A stretch of 64,000 bases of DNA from NCBI GenBank assembly GCA_018644665.1, contig JABGQA010000168.1, positions 20,939-84,938 of the forward strand, written 5' to 3'. Below the pieces are notes generated by a model. The model saw only the letters and a list, made by a program, of their open reading frames with translations. It was not told the DNA's origin and did not search any database. The position numbers and the translations under genes are program-made. The stretch comes from Candidatus Poribacteria bacterium (GTDB taxonomy: Bacteria > Poribacteria > WGA-4E > GCA-2687025). Below, in pieces: positions 25,832 through 34,428 of this stretch (within the stretch, counting starts at the first letter, position 1; each line of letters begins with the position of its first letter).

Positions 25832-26593
25832 ATGGCCGACCACGACGCCCACGGATGGTACGAGGACGACGAGTTCTGGACGACGATGGAACCCCTGCTG
25901 TTCCCGGAGGAACGTATAGCGAAGGCCGACGAGGAAGTCGAGCAGGTGGCGGCGTTGATCGACTTGCCCGGAGGCTCTGCGGTGCTCGATCTGTGCTGCG
26001 GCGTGGGCCGTCACTCGGCGGCTTTCGCGCGTCTGGGGCATGCGGTCACCGGGGTCGATCGCACGACGGCGTTCCTCGCGAGCGCGCGCGAACGGGCCGC
26101 GGGCCTCGATGTGGAGTTCGTGCACGGGGACATGCGCGACTTTCGCCGAGAGGGCGCCTTCGACGCTGCGGTGTCGCTCTTCACGTCGTTCGGCTACTTC
26201 GAGGCGCCGGACGACGACGCCTGTGTCCTGCGGAATGTCTGCGCGTCCCTCCGGCCCGGCGGGGCGTTCGTCATCGACTTGCACGGCAAGGAGACGATCG
26301 CGCGCATCTTCCAGCCGCGCGGATGGGACTCCGCGATCGTGGACGGCCAGGAAGTGTTCCTCCTCGAAGAGCGCGAGCCCGTCGAGGCGTGGGACTACAT
26401 GATGAACCGGTGGGTATTCGTGGGGCCGACGACCCGACGGGAGTGGCGACTCAAGCTGCGCCTGTACTCTGCCCGCGAACTGACAGAACTGGCCCTGGCA
26501 TCCGGGTTCACGCAGGCGACGGCATTCGGTAGCTGGGCCGGCGACCCGTACGGGCCGGATGCGCGCAGGCTGGTCGTCGTGGCACGCAAATGA
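25832..26593 (+). CDS. Class I SAM-dependent methyltransferase
   Basis: 253 residues from the ATG at 25832 (a longer frame runs back to 25739 without domain support). SAM motif I is AVLDLCCGVGRHSAAFARLG, motif II is VTGVDRTTAFL, and motif post-I/IV is HGDMRDF with FDAAVSLFTSFGYF. The C-terminal half has FVIDLHGKE and an antiparallel end (WRLKLRLYS). Target unknown. Converges on a small hypothetical gene with a 6-base gap. Confidence 0.9.
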   Translation: MADHDAHGWYEDDEFWTTMEPLLFPEERIAKADEEVEQVAALIDLPGGSAVLDLCCGVGRHSAAFARLGHAVTGVDRTTAFLASARERAAGLDVEFVHGDMRDFRREGAFDAAVSLFTSFGYFEAPDDDACVLRNVCASLRPGGAFVIDLHGKETIARIFQPRGWDSAIVDGQEVFLLEEREPVEAWDYMMNRWVFVGPTTRREWRLKLRLYSARELTELALASGFTQATAFGSWAGDPYGPDARRLVVVARK

Positions 26594-26599
26594 CGGCCG

Positions 26600-26953
26600 C
26601 TAATCGCCCGGCAGCAACTCTCCGCCTCGGACGACGAAGCGCCGCCGACCGATGACCAGCACGGCCCCGTCACCCACGTCCATGGCGCGCACGTAATCGC
26701 GCATCACGGTCTCTATCCACGCATCTACCTGCTCCTGGACGCGTCGCTCTTCTGCTTCACTGACTTCGCGCACTCGTGGCTCGCCTTCGCGGAGATGACC
26801 CGCGATGGCCGGCAGGGCTTCAGTTGCGCTCCTGTGTAGCGGTATCGGGATATGTGGCCGCGGTGGCTGATTGTCTAGGAGCGTGTGCCAGAAGGCTGCG
26901 AACTCCGCCACTCGACGGCGGGTGGCCACGGGAGACGCGGGGTCGATCTCCAT
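26600..26953 (-). CDS. Hypothetical protein, 117 residues
   Basis: Start at 26953 with AGGTCAC upstream; the frame stays open further upstream but without support. A predicted helical, charged protein: EFAAFWHTLLDNQPPRP near the start, an acidic/Arg-rich middle (EAEERRVQEQVDAWIETV), and a beta-like end GAVLVIGRRRFVVRGGE. No family recognised. It is convergent with the methyltransferase gene. Confidence 0.6.
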   Translation of the reverse strand: MEIDPASPVATRRRVAEFAAFWHTLLDNQPPRPHIPIPLHRSATEALPAIAGHLREGEPRVREVSEAEERRVQEQVDAWIETVMRDYVRAMDVGDGAVLVIGRRRFVVRGGELLPGD

Positions 26954-27098
26954 GTGACCTGACGCGGTGGACGCGCCGCGGGCAAGCCGGCGCCTCGGTT
27001 GGCGGCCTCCAGCATTCCCTCCCGACGACCGTTGCACTACACTCCGGCCGGGCGATCCCTGCGATAGACGCGTTGGCGCCAACGCGGAAGGGCGAACA

Positions 27099-27698
27099 AT
27101 GGACTACCTCGCGCGCGTCGACTCGCTGGCGATACAGCAGGTGAAGGAGTGGGGCGAGATCCTTACCGGGTTCGAAACCCGGAACAAATACCGCGTCATG
27201 GACGCCTCCGGCGCCGATCTGCTCTACGTCGGGGAAGAGGGCGGATCGCTGCTTGGCCGCCTGTTCCTCAAGGCGCTGCGGCCGTTCACGTTGCGAGTCT
27301 TCACCGGCGAGGACACTGCGCTGGTCCTCCGGCGCCCGTTCCGCTTCTTCTTCCATCACTTGGACGTGCTGGACGACGCGAACCGGCCGCTCGGGTCGAT
27401 CACGCGGGAGTTCTCCATCCTCCGACGCGTGTACACCGTCCGCGATCCCAGTGGCCAGGAGATGTTCACGCTGTTCGGCCCCCTACTGCGTCCGTGGACG
27501 TTTCAGATCATGCGCGACGGCCGAGAAGCCGGCGTGATCCACAAGAAATGGTCGGGCTTCATGAAGGAGGCGTTCAGCGACGCCGACAACTTCGGCGTCA
27601 CCTTCCCGGACGATGCCGACGAGGCCGCGAAGGCGGTCCTTCTCGGCGCGGTCTTCCTCATCGACTTCGTGCACTTCGAGAACAAGGGGGACAACTGA
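27099..27698 (+). CDS. Phospholipid scramblase/LURP-one-like protein
   Basis: 199 residues, GCGGAAGGG upstream of the ATG. The pattern matches the scramblase family's twelve-stranded barrel: NKYRVMDASGADLLYVGEE, RPFTLRVFTGED, RRPFRFFFHHLDVLD, GSITREFSILRRVYTVRDPSG, WTFQIMRDGREAGVIHKKWSGF, and a hydrophobic C-terminal helix (AVLLGAVFLIDFVHF). Membrane-lipid flipping is known for eukaryotic members; the bacterial role is uncertain. It is isolated, divergent from a small hypothetical gene. Confidence 0.82.
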   Translation: MDYLARVDSLAIQQVKEWGEILTGFETRNKYRVMDASGADLLYVGEEGGSLLGRLFLKALRPFTLRVFTGEDTALVLRRPFRFFFHHLDVLDDANRPLGSITREFSILRRVYTVRDPSGQEMFTLFGPLLRPWTFQIMRDGREAGVIHKKWSGFMKEAFSDADNFGVTFPDDADEAAKAVLLGAVFLIDFVHFENKGDN

Positions 27699-28319
27699 AC
27701 GCGCCGTCGGAGGCCGCGCTTTCGGCTTCAACGCGGGGCCGCGACACGTCGTCGGCGTTGTACCGTTTCCCCCGCGCCCGCGCTAACGTAGGTGTACGCG
27801 CCGTTCGTCGTGGCCGAGGTTAAGGCCGTTGCCGGCCTTGTCGATAGACCCGACGGATGCTCACGGCCCACGCGTCTAGGCTCACCAGGCGGGAGGTCGC
27901 ACGATGGAATCACGAGCACGAGCGTCGACAGAGCGTCGCGCGTCCTGCATGCGCGTCTTTGTGCGTCGTGTTATCACGGGCGGTGGCGGCGTGCCTACCG
28001 CGAGTGATGTCGTCGAAGCCGTGGGTGGCACGGTCAGCCTCGCGCTCCAGGTTCTCGCGGAGTTCCCGCAGTACCAGGCGGCCCAGCAGAATCGCCGACG
28101 GCCGACCCTCAAACGCGTGCGTCGCTCCAGCGTCCCGCCTGCGGGTCTTGCGTCCGCGCAGCTCGACATCGCGGCCGCCGCCCCCGTGACCCCTTAGCCC
28201 ACGTCCACGCGTGAACAGCGCCGACACCGCCACGCTTGCGCATGCCTACGCCCAAACGTCGCGCCGCGCGGCGCATGGCTTCGCGCCCAAACCGGCGCCC
28301 ACCCTCCGAGAGGCCAACA
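27699..28319. other. Stretch without a well-supported gene
   Basis: About 620 bases between the scramblase-like gene and the next secreted protein. Several overlapping small frames exist on both strands, none with recognisable homology. I see no clear terminator, promoter or repeat. One plus-strand frame with an excellent ribosome site is listed separately. Confidence 0.4.
27904..28197 (+). CDS. Possible small ORF with strong ribosome site
   Basis: 97 codons. GGGAGG lies 7 bases before the ATG, unusually good spacing, but the predicted protein (MESRARASTERRAS...) is Arg-rich and has no recognised domain. The only ordered part is ASDVVEAVGGTVSLALQVLA, which would be helical. Overlapping minus-strand frames look equally open. 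Could be spurious or a decayed gene. Confidence 0.25.
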   Translation: MESRARASTERRASCMRVFVRRVITGGGGVPTASDVVEAVGGTVSLALQVLAEFPQYQAAQQNRRRPTLKRVRRSSVPPAGLASAQLDIAAAAPVTP

Positions 28320-29081
28320 ATGACCCTACGTGCGATGAGGAGTGTGCTTGCCCTGGCGATCGCGGGCGCAGCTTGCGCGGGGATCAGCGCGCAGGCCGAC
28401 ATGCGCGCGCTATTCTACGAATACGAAGCCAGCGAGCAGTGGTACTGGCAGCTCGTGCCGGACGCCGTGAAGAAGGCGAACGGTGAGACGATCCAATATG
28501 AACTCTCGACCGACGCCCAAGGGGATCTCACCCTCGTGAACCTGCGCTCGTACGACATGCTCCTGTTCGGCACACACGGGATCGGCGGATGGGGCGTGTA
28601 CCATCTCGAAGGCGTCGAGCAGGATCTGATCGAATACGTGGACGAGGGCGGGTTCATCCTCGTCCAGACAAGCGACGACGGGTTCTACCAGGGCGGCATG
28701 TTCCCCGTGGAACTCGCCATGCGTGAGTCGGGAGACCACGACTTCGAGGTGACGGCGGAAGGCGAGGCGACCGGCATCTTCGACACGCCGAACGCCATCG
28801 ACGACATCATCGAGGACGACAGCTATCTAGATGTCGAGGCCCCGTGGGCCGTCCTCGCGACGAGCGCCGACTCGGGCGGGCCGCACACGCTCTCGCTACG
28901 TCACGGCGACGGGGAGTACGTCGTCACCTCCAGCCGCGGCGAAGAGGAGGGACAGGCGGCGCCCAACGTGCCGTTCGTCGAGAACATCATCACGTATCTG
29001 GTAGCGCGCATTCACGAGACGCGGCCGGTGGCGCCGGCCGGCAAGCTGGCGACCACATGGGGCGCCCTGCGCGCCAGATAG
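28320..29081 (+). CDS. Secreted protein with GATase/ThuA-like fold, unknown role
   Basis: 253 residues from the ATG at 28320, with AGAGG 6 bases before it; the upstream frame is non-coding-like. Signal peptide MTLRAMRSVLALAIAGAACA. The domain (about 30-230) has LRSYDMLLFGTHGIGG, IEYVDEGGFILVQTSDD and an Asp-rich DDIIEDDSYLDVEAP region, recalling class I GATase/ThuA or DUF4159 folds without their catalytic Cys. Likely periplasmic. Function unknown. Confidence 0.7.
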   Translation: MTLRAMRSVLALAIAGAACAGISAQADMRALFYEYEASEQWYWQLVPDAVKKANGETIQYELSTDAQGDLTLVNLRSYDMLLFGTHGIGGWGVYHLEGVEQDLIEYVDEGGFILVQTSDDGFYQGGMFPVELAMRESGDHDFEVTAEGEATGIFDTPNAIDDIIEDDSYLDVEAPWAVLATSADSGGPHTLSLRHGDGEYVVTSSRGEEEGQAAPNVPFVENIITYLVARIHETRPVAPAGKLATTWGALRAR

Positions 29082-29093
29082 CGCGTTGCCGGC

Positions 29094-30083
29094 TTACTCT
29101 GTCTCCGGGGCGAGCCGCGCCACTGCGGGGACCAACTCCTGCGGCTCGGCCTGCGTCAGACCGAACACGGACCGCTGACCCGGCGTGTAGCTCTGCCGCA
29201 CCTCGAAGTTCTCAAACGACACGCCCCCGGGGATTTCCAGGTCCTGCGCCCAATACACGCGGCGCCCGTTCACGCGTACGCGCAGGTCGGGTCGGACGTC
29301 GGCGGCCGGGACACGCCAATACTGCGTGAGCTTGACCGAGGAGTATCCCCACCACGGATGGTCCACACTGACCGATGACGGGTCGGCCTCGTTCGCGCTG
29401 CACATCACGAACGCCGCGCCGTCTTCCAGCCGGATCATGTCGTCGAGTGGGTAGGGGTCGCCGTGGGCGAAGTGGATGTCGTCGTACGTGTCGTACAGCG
29501 CGCGGCTGTCCACGACGCGATCCCTGAGCCACAGCAGTCGCAGGCGCCCGTAGTTGCCCATCGTCGCGGTAAGCGTGTGTTCGTCGATCGGCGCGCTGTC
29601 GTCGTGGTGGTAGACGCTGAACGCGACCTCAGTCGGCCGGTCACTTCGCATCTGGGCGATGAGATGCACGCGCGCGCCGTTGGCCGTGAACGCTTCGACG
29701 TCGATCGGCACGGTGAGTTCCTCGACGCCCGCCGGCAACGCCGCGACTTCGCCTGCAGCGGGTCCGGTGGTCCACAGCCGCTTGCCGTGCCTTCCGGGGT
29801 CCAACTGGCTGGGCTCAAGCTCGCTGTACCCCATCCGCGTGCCGCGCGGCTCGTCACCCTCGACGACCGGCTCGATGGCGACGAAGTTGATGAGTTCGGC
29901 GCGGTCTTCATCCGTGTTCCAGATGCCGATGCGAATGAGCCCACGGGGGCCGTGCATCCCGCCGTCGGAGGGCAGGCCGAAGACCACGCCTTCTCTGCGT
30001 CCCCAGATCAGGGGGGCGTCGGGTCCTGCCGGACGAATCCACGAACCCGCGTCCTGCGCCCCGCCCGTTGCTTTGGTACTCAT
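29094..30083 (-). CDS. Hypothetical protein, 329 residues, beta-rich
   Basis: ATG with GAGGGCG upstream. No signal peptide. A beta-rich protein with SDGGMHGPRGLIRIGIWN, TVPIDVEAFTANGARVHLIAQMR and a C-terminal SYTPGQRSVFGLT. Such proteins are found beside sugar isomerase and oxidoreductase genes in environmental genomes, as I recall. No catalytic motif recognised. Convergent with the preceding gene with a 12-base gap. Confidence 0.75.
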   Translation of the reverse strand: MSTKATGGAQDAGSWIRPAGPDAPLIWGRREGVVFGLPSDGGMHGPRGLIRIGIWNTDEDRAELINFVAIEPVVEGDEPRGTRMGYSELEPSQLDPGRHGKRLWTTGPAAGEVAALPAGVEELTVPIDVEAFTANGARVHLIAQMRSDRPTEVAFSVYHHDDSAPIDEHTLTATMGNYGRLRLLWLRDRVVDSRALYDTYDDIHFAHGDPYPLDDMIRLEDGAAFVMCSANEADPSSVSVDHPWWGYSSVKLTQYWRVPAADVRPDLRVRVNGRRVYWAQDLEIPGGVSFENFEVRQSYTPGQRSVFGLTQAEPQELVPAVARLAPETE

Positions 30084-30281
30084 CCGCGTACGCCCTCTAT
30101 CCCCGGCTTGACGGCAAGGAACGACGATGCGCGTGGCACGCTGCCATCGCGCACGAATCCTATCGTCCCGACGGGAAGCGAACTGTTGCGGCGCCGTCGC
30201 TGACAGCTAGGGCGGCTTCGGTGTAGCATTCGTTCGCGGTCGGCCGCGTCCGGCGGGAGGACCAACGAGAGCTTCGCCGTG

Positions 30282-30527
30282 ATGCCGACGGTCTTCGGGA
30301 GCAGGCCCTTGCCCACGATACGGTTGCTGGTCGTTCTCGCGTGCGTCGCCATGCTCGCGGGCTGCGCCAACGTTGCCCGCTGGGAGCGGTCCTACCTATC
30401 CGATCCCATGATGGTCTTCGACGCCGACCCCATCGAGACCGGCGTCCACGAACTCATACGCGACTCCCGCGAGGCCAGCAAAGGCGGCTATGGCGTCAGC
30501 GGCGGGGGCTGCGCGTGCTCACAGTAA
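30282..30527 (+). CDS. DUF4266-type small lipoprotein
   Basis: 81 residues from ATG 30282; GTG 30279 is also possible. The signal sequence ends in the lipobox LAGC. The mature part has VARWERSYLSDPMM, then HELIRDSREASKGG and the tail GVSGGGCACSQ. The W-E-R and C-terminal GGGCxC pattern is that of DUF4266, a small lipoprotein family. First gene of a three-gene unit with the barrel-like protein and ApbE; overlaps the next frame by 13 bases. Confidence 0.82.
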   Translation: MPTVFGSRPLPTIRLLVVLACVAMLAGCANVARWERSYLSDPMMVFDADPIETGVHELIRDSREASKGGYGVSGGGCACSQ

Positions 30528-31741
30528 CCTCCCGACGTCACGTCGTCCGCGCGTCGCTGGCTCTCTGCGTGGTCGGCGCGTTGCTGCTCGGGGTCCGGCG
30601 CGTAGCCGTGTCCGAGGACAGCTTCCGCGTGAAGGCCGGCGTCTACGACGACACCCGCGACGTGACGGTGTTCGTGAACGACGTCCACCTGGAGAAGGAC
30701 GTAGGCGAGCGGGGCAAAGTGTCCTTACGCCAGGAGGTCGACGCGGTCAGCAGCGCGTCCATCGGGTGTACGGTGTGTCACGCCAACGGCGAGAGCCTGT
30801 CCCGCGTAGACTGGCAGATAGGTGGCTCGTACGCGCTCGATCCCGAGTCGAACACCATTATCGGCCTGAGTTACTTCGGCGGAGCGGAGCAGGACTACCT
30901 CGCGAGCACCGTCGCCCTCTCCGCGACGCGGGACTTCGCGGATCGCAACTCCACGCTGTCCGCCGTGTACAGCTTCTCGTACGACAAGCCGCACCCGCAC
31001 GGCTGGGACAAGTTCGCGGAGGATTACGCGTTCGTGGACGGCGCCATCGTCCGCCGTCGAGGCGCGGCCCCCGCGAAGCAGCTCCAGTCCGACGAAGGCC
31101 TCAAATTCCAATTCGACGGCAGTCTCATAGGCGAGCGCGTCACGGACGAGACGAAAGTGTCTCACCGAGGCGGTCTGAGCTGGACGCAGGCGCTCGACCC
31201 GAAGACCATCGCGCAGGTGAATCTGGACGTCACGCGCGTCGACGGCTACCAAAGCAACCCCTACCACATCGTGCCTGCGGGTGGCGCCGAGTACATCGAG
31301 GCGCATCCCGACGCGCGAACGCGCCGCGCCGTCGTTGCGCAGGTGAACCGGGCGTTGGACACGCGGACCTTCCTCAAGGGGAGCTACCGCTACTACTCGG
31401 ACACGTGGGGCGTCGATTCGCACACGGGCGCGGGTTCCCTCGGCCGGTACTTCGTCGACAAGTCCCTCCTGATGGACATCGGCTACCGCCACTACACGCA
31501 GTCCGCGGCGGACTTTCACAGCGCGGCCTATGGCACGTCGCAGCCGTACATGACGGGTGACTACCGGCTCGGGGCGTTCCGCTCGGGGGCGTTTCGCGCG
31601 AAAGCGGTCTACACTCTCGGCTCGCCCGCCGTGTCGGGCCCGCTGCACGATCTCCGCGTGGACGCCGCGTACGAGCGGTACGTCAGCGACAACGACTTCC
31701 GCTACAACCTGTGGCAACTCGGCATATCGGGGTCGTATTGA
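30515..31741 (+). CDS. DUF3570-type outer-membrane barrel-like protein carrying a CxxCH motif
   Basis: 408 residues from GTG 30515, which overlaps the lipoprotein gene. A hydrophobic signal segment (ASLALCVVGALLLG) leads into a long beta-rich protein: VDWQIGGSYALDPESNTIIG, HRGGLSWTQALDPKT, YRYYSDTWGVDSHTGAG, and a last strand NLWQLGISGSY ending in Tyr as outer-membrane proteins often do. An unusual C-T-V-C-H near residue 80 is a possible c-type haem site. DUF3570 assignment rests on overall pattern and on its neighbours. Its stop overlaps the ApbE start (TTGA). Confidence 0.8.
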   Translation: MLTVTSRRHVVRASLALCVVGALLLGVRRVAVSEDSFRVKAGVYDDTRDVTVFVNDVHLEKDVGERGKVSLRQEVDAVSSASIGCTVCHANGESLSRVDWQIGGSYALDPESNTIIGLSYFGGAEQDYLASTVALSATRDFADRNSTLSAVYSFSYDKPHPHGWDKFAEDYAFVDGAIVRRRGAAPAKQLQSDEGLKFQFDGSLIGERVTDETKVSHRGGLSWTQALDPKTIAQVNLDVTRVDGYQSNPYHIVPAGGAEYIEAHPDARTRRAVVAQVNRALDTRTFLKGSYRYYSDTWGVDSHTGAGSLGRYFVDKSLLMDIGYRHYTQSAADFHSAAYGTSQPYMTGDYRLGAFRSGAFRAKAVYTLGSPAVSGPLHDLRVDAAYERYVSDNDFRYNLWQLGISGSY

Positions 31742-32793
31742 GCGGCGTTCGCCACGCTCTGCCGATCCTGGCGATCGCCCTTGCGTGCGCCCTTGTTGCC
31801 GGATGCGATCGACCGGCTCCGTCCCGGCATGAGCAGCGTCGCCTGATGATGGGCAGCTTCGGGTCCGTCACGGCGTACGCGGCCGACGCGTCTGTCGACG
31901 CCGTGCTAGTCGCCGCTCTCGACGAGATGCAGCGCGTCGACACGCTCATGAGCCACTACAAGCCGGACAGCGAGGTGTCGCGCATCAGCGCGATGGCAGG
32001 CGCCGGCTCGGTGCGTGTGCAAGAAGACACGCTCCACGTCGTCACCGCCGCGCTCGACATGGGGCGTGAGACCTGCGGAGCATTCGACATCACGGTGGCG
32101 CCGTTGCTGAAGCTCTGGGGTTGCTTCTCGCACGGCGCGCGCGTCCCCAGCGCCACGGAGGTGGAGGCGACGCGCGCGGATGTTGGGCTCGACGGCCTCC
32201 GCGTGGACCAGGACGCCATGGTCGTGATGCTCATGCGCGAGAGGATGGAACTCGACCTCGGAGGCATCGCTAAGGGTTACGCGGTGGATCAAGCGGCGCG
32301 GGCGCTACGGGTGGGCGGCGTGAGGTCGGCGCTCGTGAACCTCAGCAACAGCGCCTTCCGAGCCGTCGGCTCCCCGCCCGGCGAGGATCAGTGGCGTATC
32401 GCCGTCAGCCACCCCAGGGCGCCTGGGGAGCAGCTTGGGGTCGTCCTCATATCGGACGTGGCGCTGGCGACCTCGGCGGACACCGAGCAGTTCTTTGTGC
32501 ACGAGGGCGTGCGGTACGGCCACATCATGGACCCGCGGACCGGGTATCCGGTGTCGAACGGGGTGGTCAGCGTCACGGTGGTGGCGCCTACTGGCCTGGA
32601 GGCGGACGCGCTCGCCACCGCCGTGTTCGTTCTCGGCCCTGATGACGGGATGAGGCTCATCGGTGAGCGGCCGCGGACCTCAGCGCTCGTCGTCACCGAG
32701 GAGGCGGACGGTCGGCTCAAGCTCCACGTGTCTGAGGGCATGCGAGAGCGCTTCCTACCGTCGCAGGTCGAGGAGCGGAGCGAACGGCCGTAG
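31738..32793 (+). CDS. apbE: ApbE-like FAD:protein FMN transferase, lipoprotein
   Basis: 351 residues from TTG 31738, overlapping the stop of the preceding gene (TTGA). The N-terminus is a lipoprotein signal with lipobox LVAGC. ApbE hallmarks: MGSFGSVTAYA, LDLGGIAKGYAVDQA, GHIMDPRTGYPV, and DALATAVFVLGP near the end. ApbE attaches FMN to a Thr of extracytoplasmic proteins. No FMN-bind substrate gene is visible next to it, so its target in this operon is open. Confidence 0.93.
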   Translation: MSGVRHALPILAIALACALVAGCDRPAPSRHEQRRLMMGSFGSVTAYAADASVDAVLVAALDEMQRVDTLMSHYKPDSEVSRISAMAGAGSVRVQEDTLHVVTAALDMGRETCGAFDITVAPLLKLWGCFSHGARVPSATEVEATRADVGLDGLRVDQDAMVVMLMRERMELDLGGIAKGYAVDQAARALRVGGVRSALVNLSNSAFRAVGSPPGEDQWRIAVSHPRAPGEQLGVVLISDVALATSADTEQFFVHEGVRYGHIMDPRTGYPVSNGVVSVTVVAPTGLEADALATAVFVLGPDDGMRLIGERPRTSALVVTEEADGRLKLHVSEGMRERFLPSQVEERSERP

Positions 32794-32808
32794 CGGCGCC
32801 GTCGCGCG

Positions 32809-34428
32809 CTACGCGTCCGTCACGGCGTCTAGGGCGAACGCCGCCGCCAGCAAAGCCTGCGTGTAGGGATTCTGCGGGCTCTCGAATACCTGTTGCGCCG
32901 GCCCCTCCTCGACGACCTTCCCTTCCTGCATGACCAGCAGATAGCTCGCCATCGCGCGCACCACCTTGAGATCGTGGCTGATGAACAGGTAGGCGAGCCC
33001 GTGGTCCCGCTGAAGGCGTTGCAGCAGCTCGAGAGTGCGGGCCTGCACGCTCACATCCAGAGATGAGGTCGGCTCGTCGAGCACGACGAACTCAGGCTTC
33101 AGCACCATCGCCCGCGCCACGGCGATGCGCTGACGCTGGCCGCCGGAGAACTCGTGCGGGTACCGGTGGCGGCTGTCCGGGTCGAGGTCGACCTCCTCCA
33201 ACGCCTGCACGATGAGCGCGTCGCGCGCGTCCTCCGAGTCCGCGATGCCGTGCACGCGCAGACCTTCGTCGATGATCTGTCCCACAGACTTACGCGGGTT
33301 CAGACTGCCGAACGGGTCCTGGAAGATCACCTGCATGCGCCGTCTCAGCGGACGCATCTCGCGCGACTTCATGCCCTGGATCAGGCGGTCGTCGAAGTAG
33401 ATGTCGCCGTTCGATGAGATGAGACGCAGGAGGGCCAGTCCCAGCGTCGTCTTGCCGGACCCCGACTCGCCGACGACTCCCACCGTCTGTCCCGCGTGGA
33501 TGGTGATGTCGAGGCCGTCCACGGCCTTCACGTGATCCACCGTGCGACGCATCACCCCGGCCTTGATGGGGTACCAGACCTTCAGCCCCTCGGCCCGAAT
33601 GAGTGGGGCGTCGTAGCTGGACTCGGCCGCGGCCTGTTTGGGCTCGGAGTCGAGGAGATGCCGCGTATAGTCGTGCTGCGGGTCGGCGAAGATCCGTTCG
33701 GCGGGCCCATCCTCGACGATGTCCCCGTCCTTCATGACGCAGACGCTATCGGCCACCTTCCGCACGACGCCGAGGTCGTGCGTGATGAACAGCATCGCCA
33801 TCCCGAACTGCCGTCGCAGGTCCGCCAGCAGGTCGAGTATCTGCGCCTGTATGGTCACGTCGAGAGCCGTCGTGGGCTCGTCGGCGATGAGCAGGTCCGG
33901 CTCGTTGGCGAGCGCCATGGCGATCATGACGCGCTGTCGCTGCCCGCCGGACAGCTCGTGCGGGTATGCCGCGATCCGCCGCGCGGGCTCCCGGATGCCG
34001 ACGAGGCCGAGCAACTCCAGCGTCCGCGACTTCGCCTCTTCGCGGCTCATACCCTTGTGTAGGACGAGCGTCTCGCCCACCTGCTTCTCGATCGTGTGCA
34101 GGGGGTTCAGGGACGTCATGGGCTCTTGGAAGATCATCGATATCCGCTCACCGCGCACCGACTGCAGCGTCGCCGCCGAGGCCCCCAGCAACTCGTCCCC
34201 GTCGAGCAGGATGCTGCCGCTCGGGTGGCTCGCCGGCGGGTACGGCAGCAGTTGCAGGATGCTCAGCGCGGTCGCGGACTTCCCGGACCCGGACTCGCCT
34301 ACGAGCGCGACGGTCTCACCGCGCTCGATCGTGAAGTCGATGCTCCTCACGGCGTGCACCGTGGTGTCGCCAGTGCGGAAATCGACGGACAGATCGCGCA
34401 CGGCGAGGAGGGGCGTGTTCTCGTTCAT
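32809..34428 (-). CDS. yejF: ABC transporter dual ATP-binding protein (YejF-like)
   Basis: 539 residues with two complete ATPase cassettes. Walker A: GESGSGKSATAL and GESGSGKTTLGL; signature LSGGQRQRVMIA and FSGGQRQRIAVA; Walker B segments LIADEPTTALD and VVLDEPTSSLD. It overlaps the upstream permease gene by 4 bases (ATGA), so it is last of the yejBEF unit transcribed leftwards. It drives peptide or microcin-C-like import; the binding protein is likely the one at 5713-7539. Confidence 0.95.
   Translation of the reverse strand: MNENTPLLAVRDLSVDFRTGDTTVHAVRSIDFTIERGETVALVGESGSGKSATALSILQLLPYPPASHPSGSILLDGDELLGASAATLQSVRGERISMIFQEPMTSLNPLHTIEKQVGETLVLHKGMSREEAKSRTLELLGLVGIREPARRIAAYPHELSGGQRQRVMIAMALANEPDLLIADEPTTALDVTIQAQILDLLADLRRQFGMAMLFITHDLGVVRKVADSVCVMKDGDIVEDGPAERIFADPQHDYTRHLLDSEPKQAAAESSYDAPLIRAEGLKVWYPIKAGVMRRTVDHVKAVDGLDITIHAGQTVGVVGESGSGKTTLGLALLRLISSNGDIYFDDRLIQGMKSREMRPLRRRMQVIFQDPFGSLNPRKSVGQIIDEGLRVHGIADSEDARDALIVQALEEVDLDPDSRHRYPHEFSGGQRQRIAVARAMVLKPEFVVLDEPTSSLDVSVQARTLELLQRLQRDHGLAYLFISHDLKVVRAMASYLLVMQEGKVVEEGPAQQVFESPQNPYTQALLAAAFALDAVTDA

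Noticed and set aside
27166..27182. CCGGGTT-CGA-AACCCGG hairpin resembling a tRNA T-arm
   Set aside because: It lies in frame inside the scramblase-like gene and no acceptor, D or anticodon arms accompany it.
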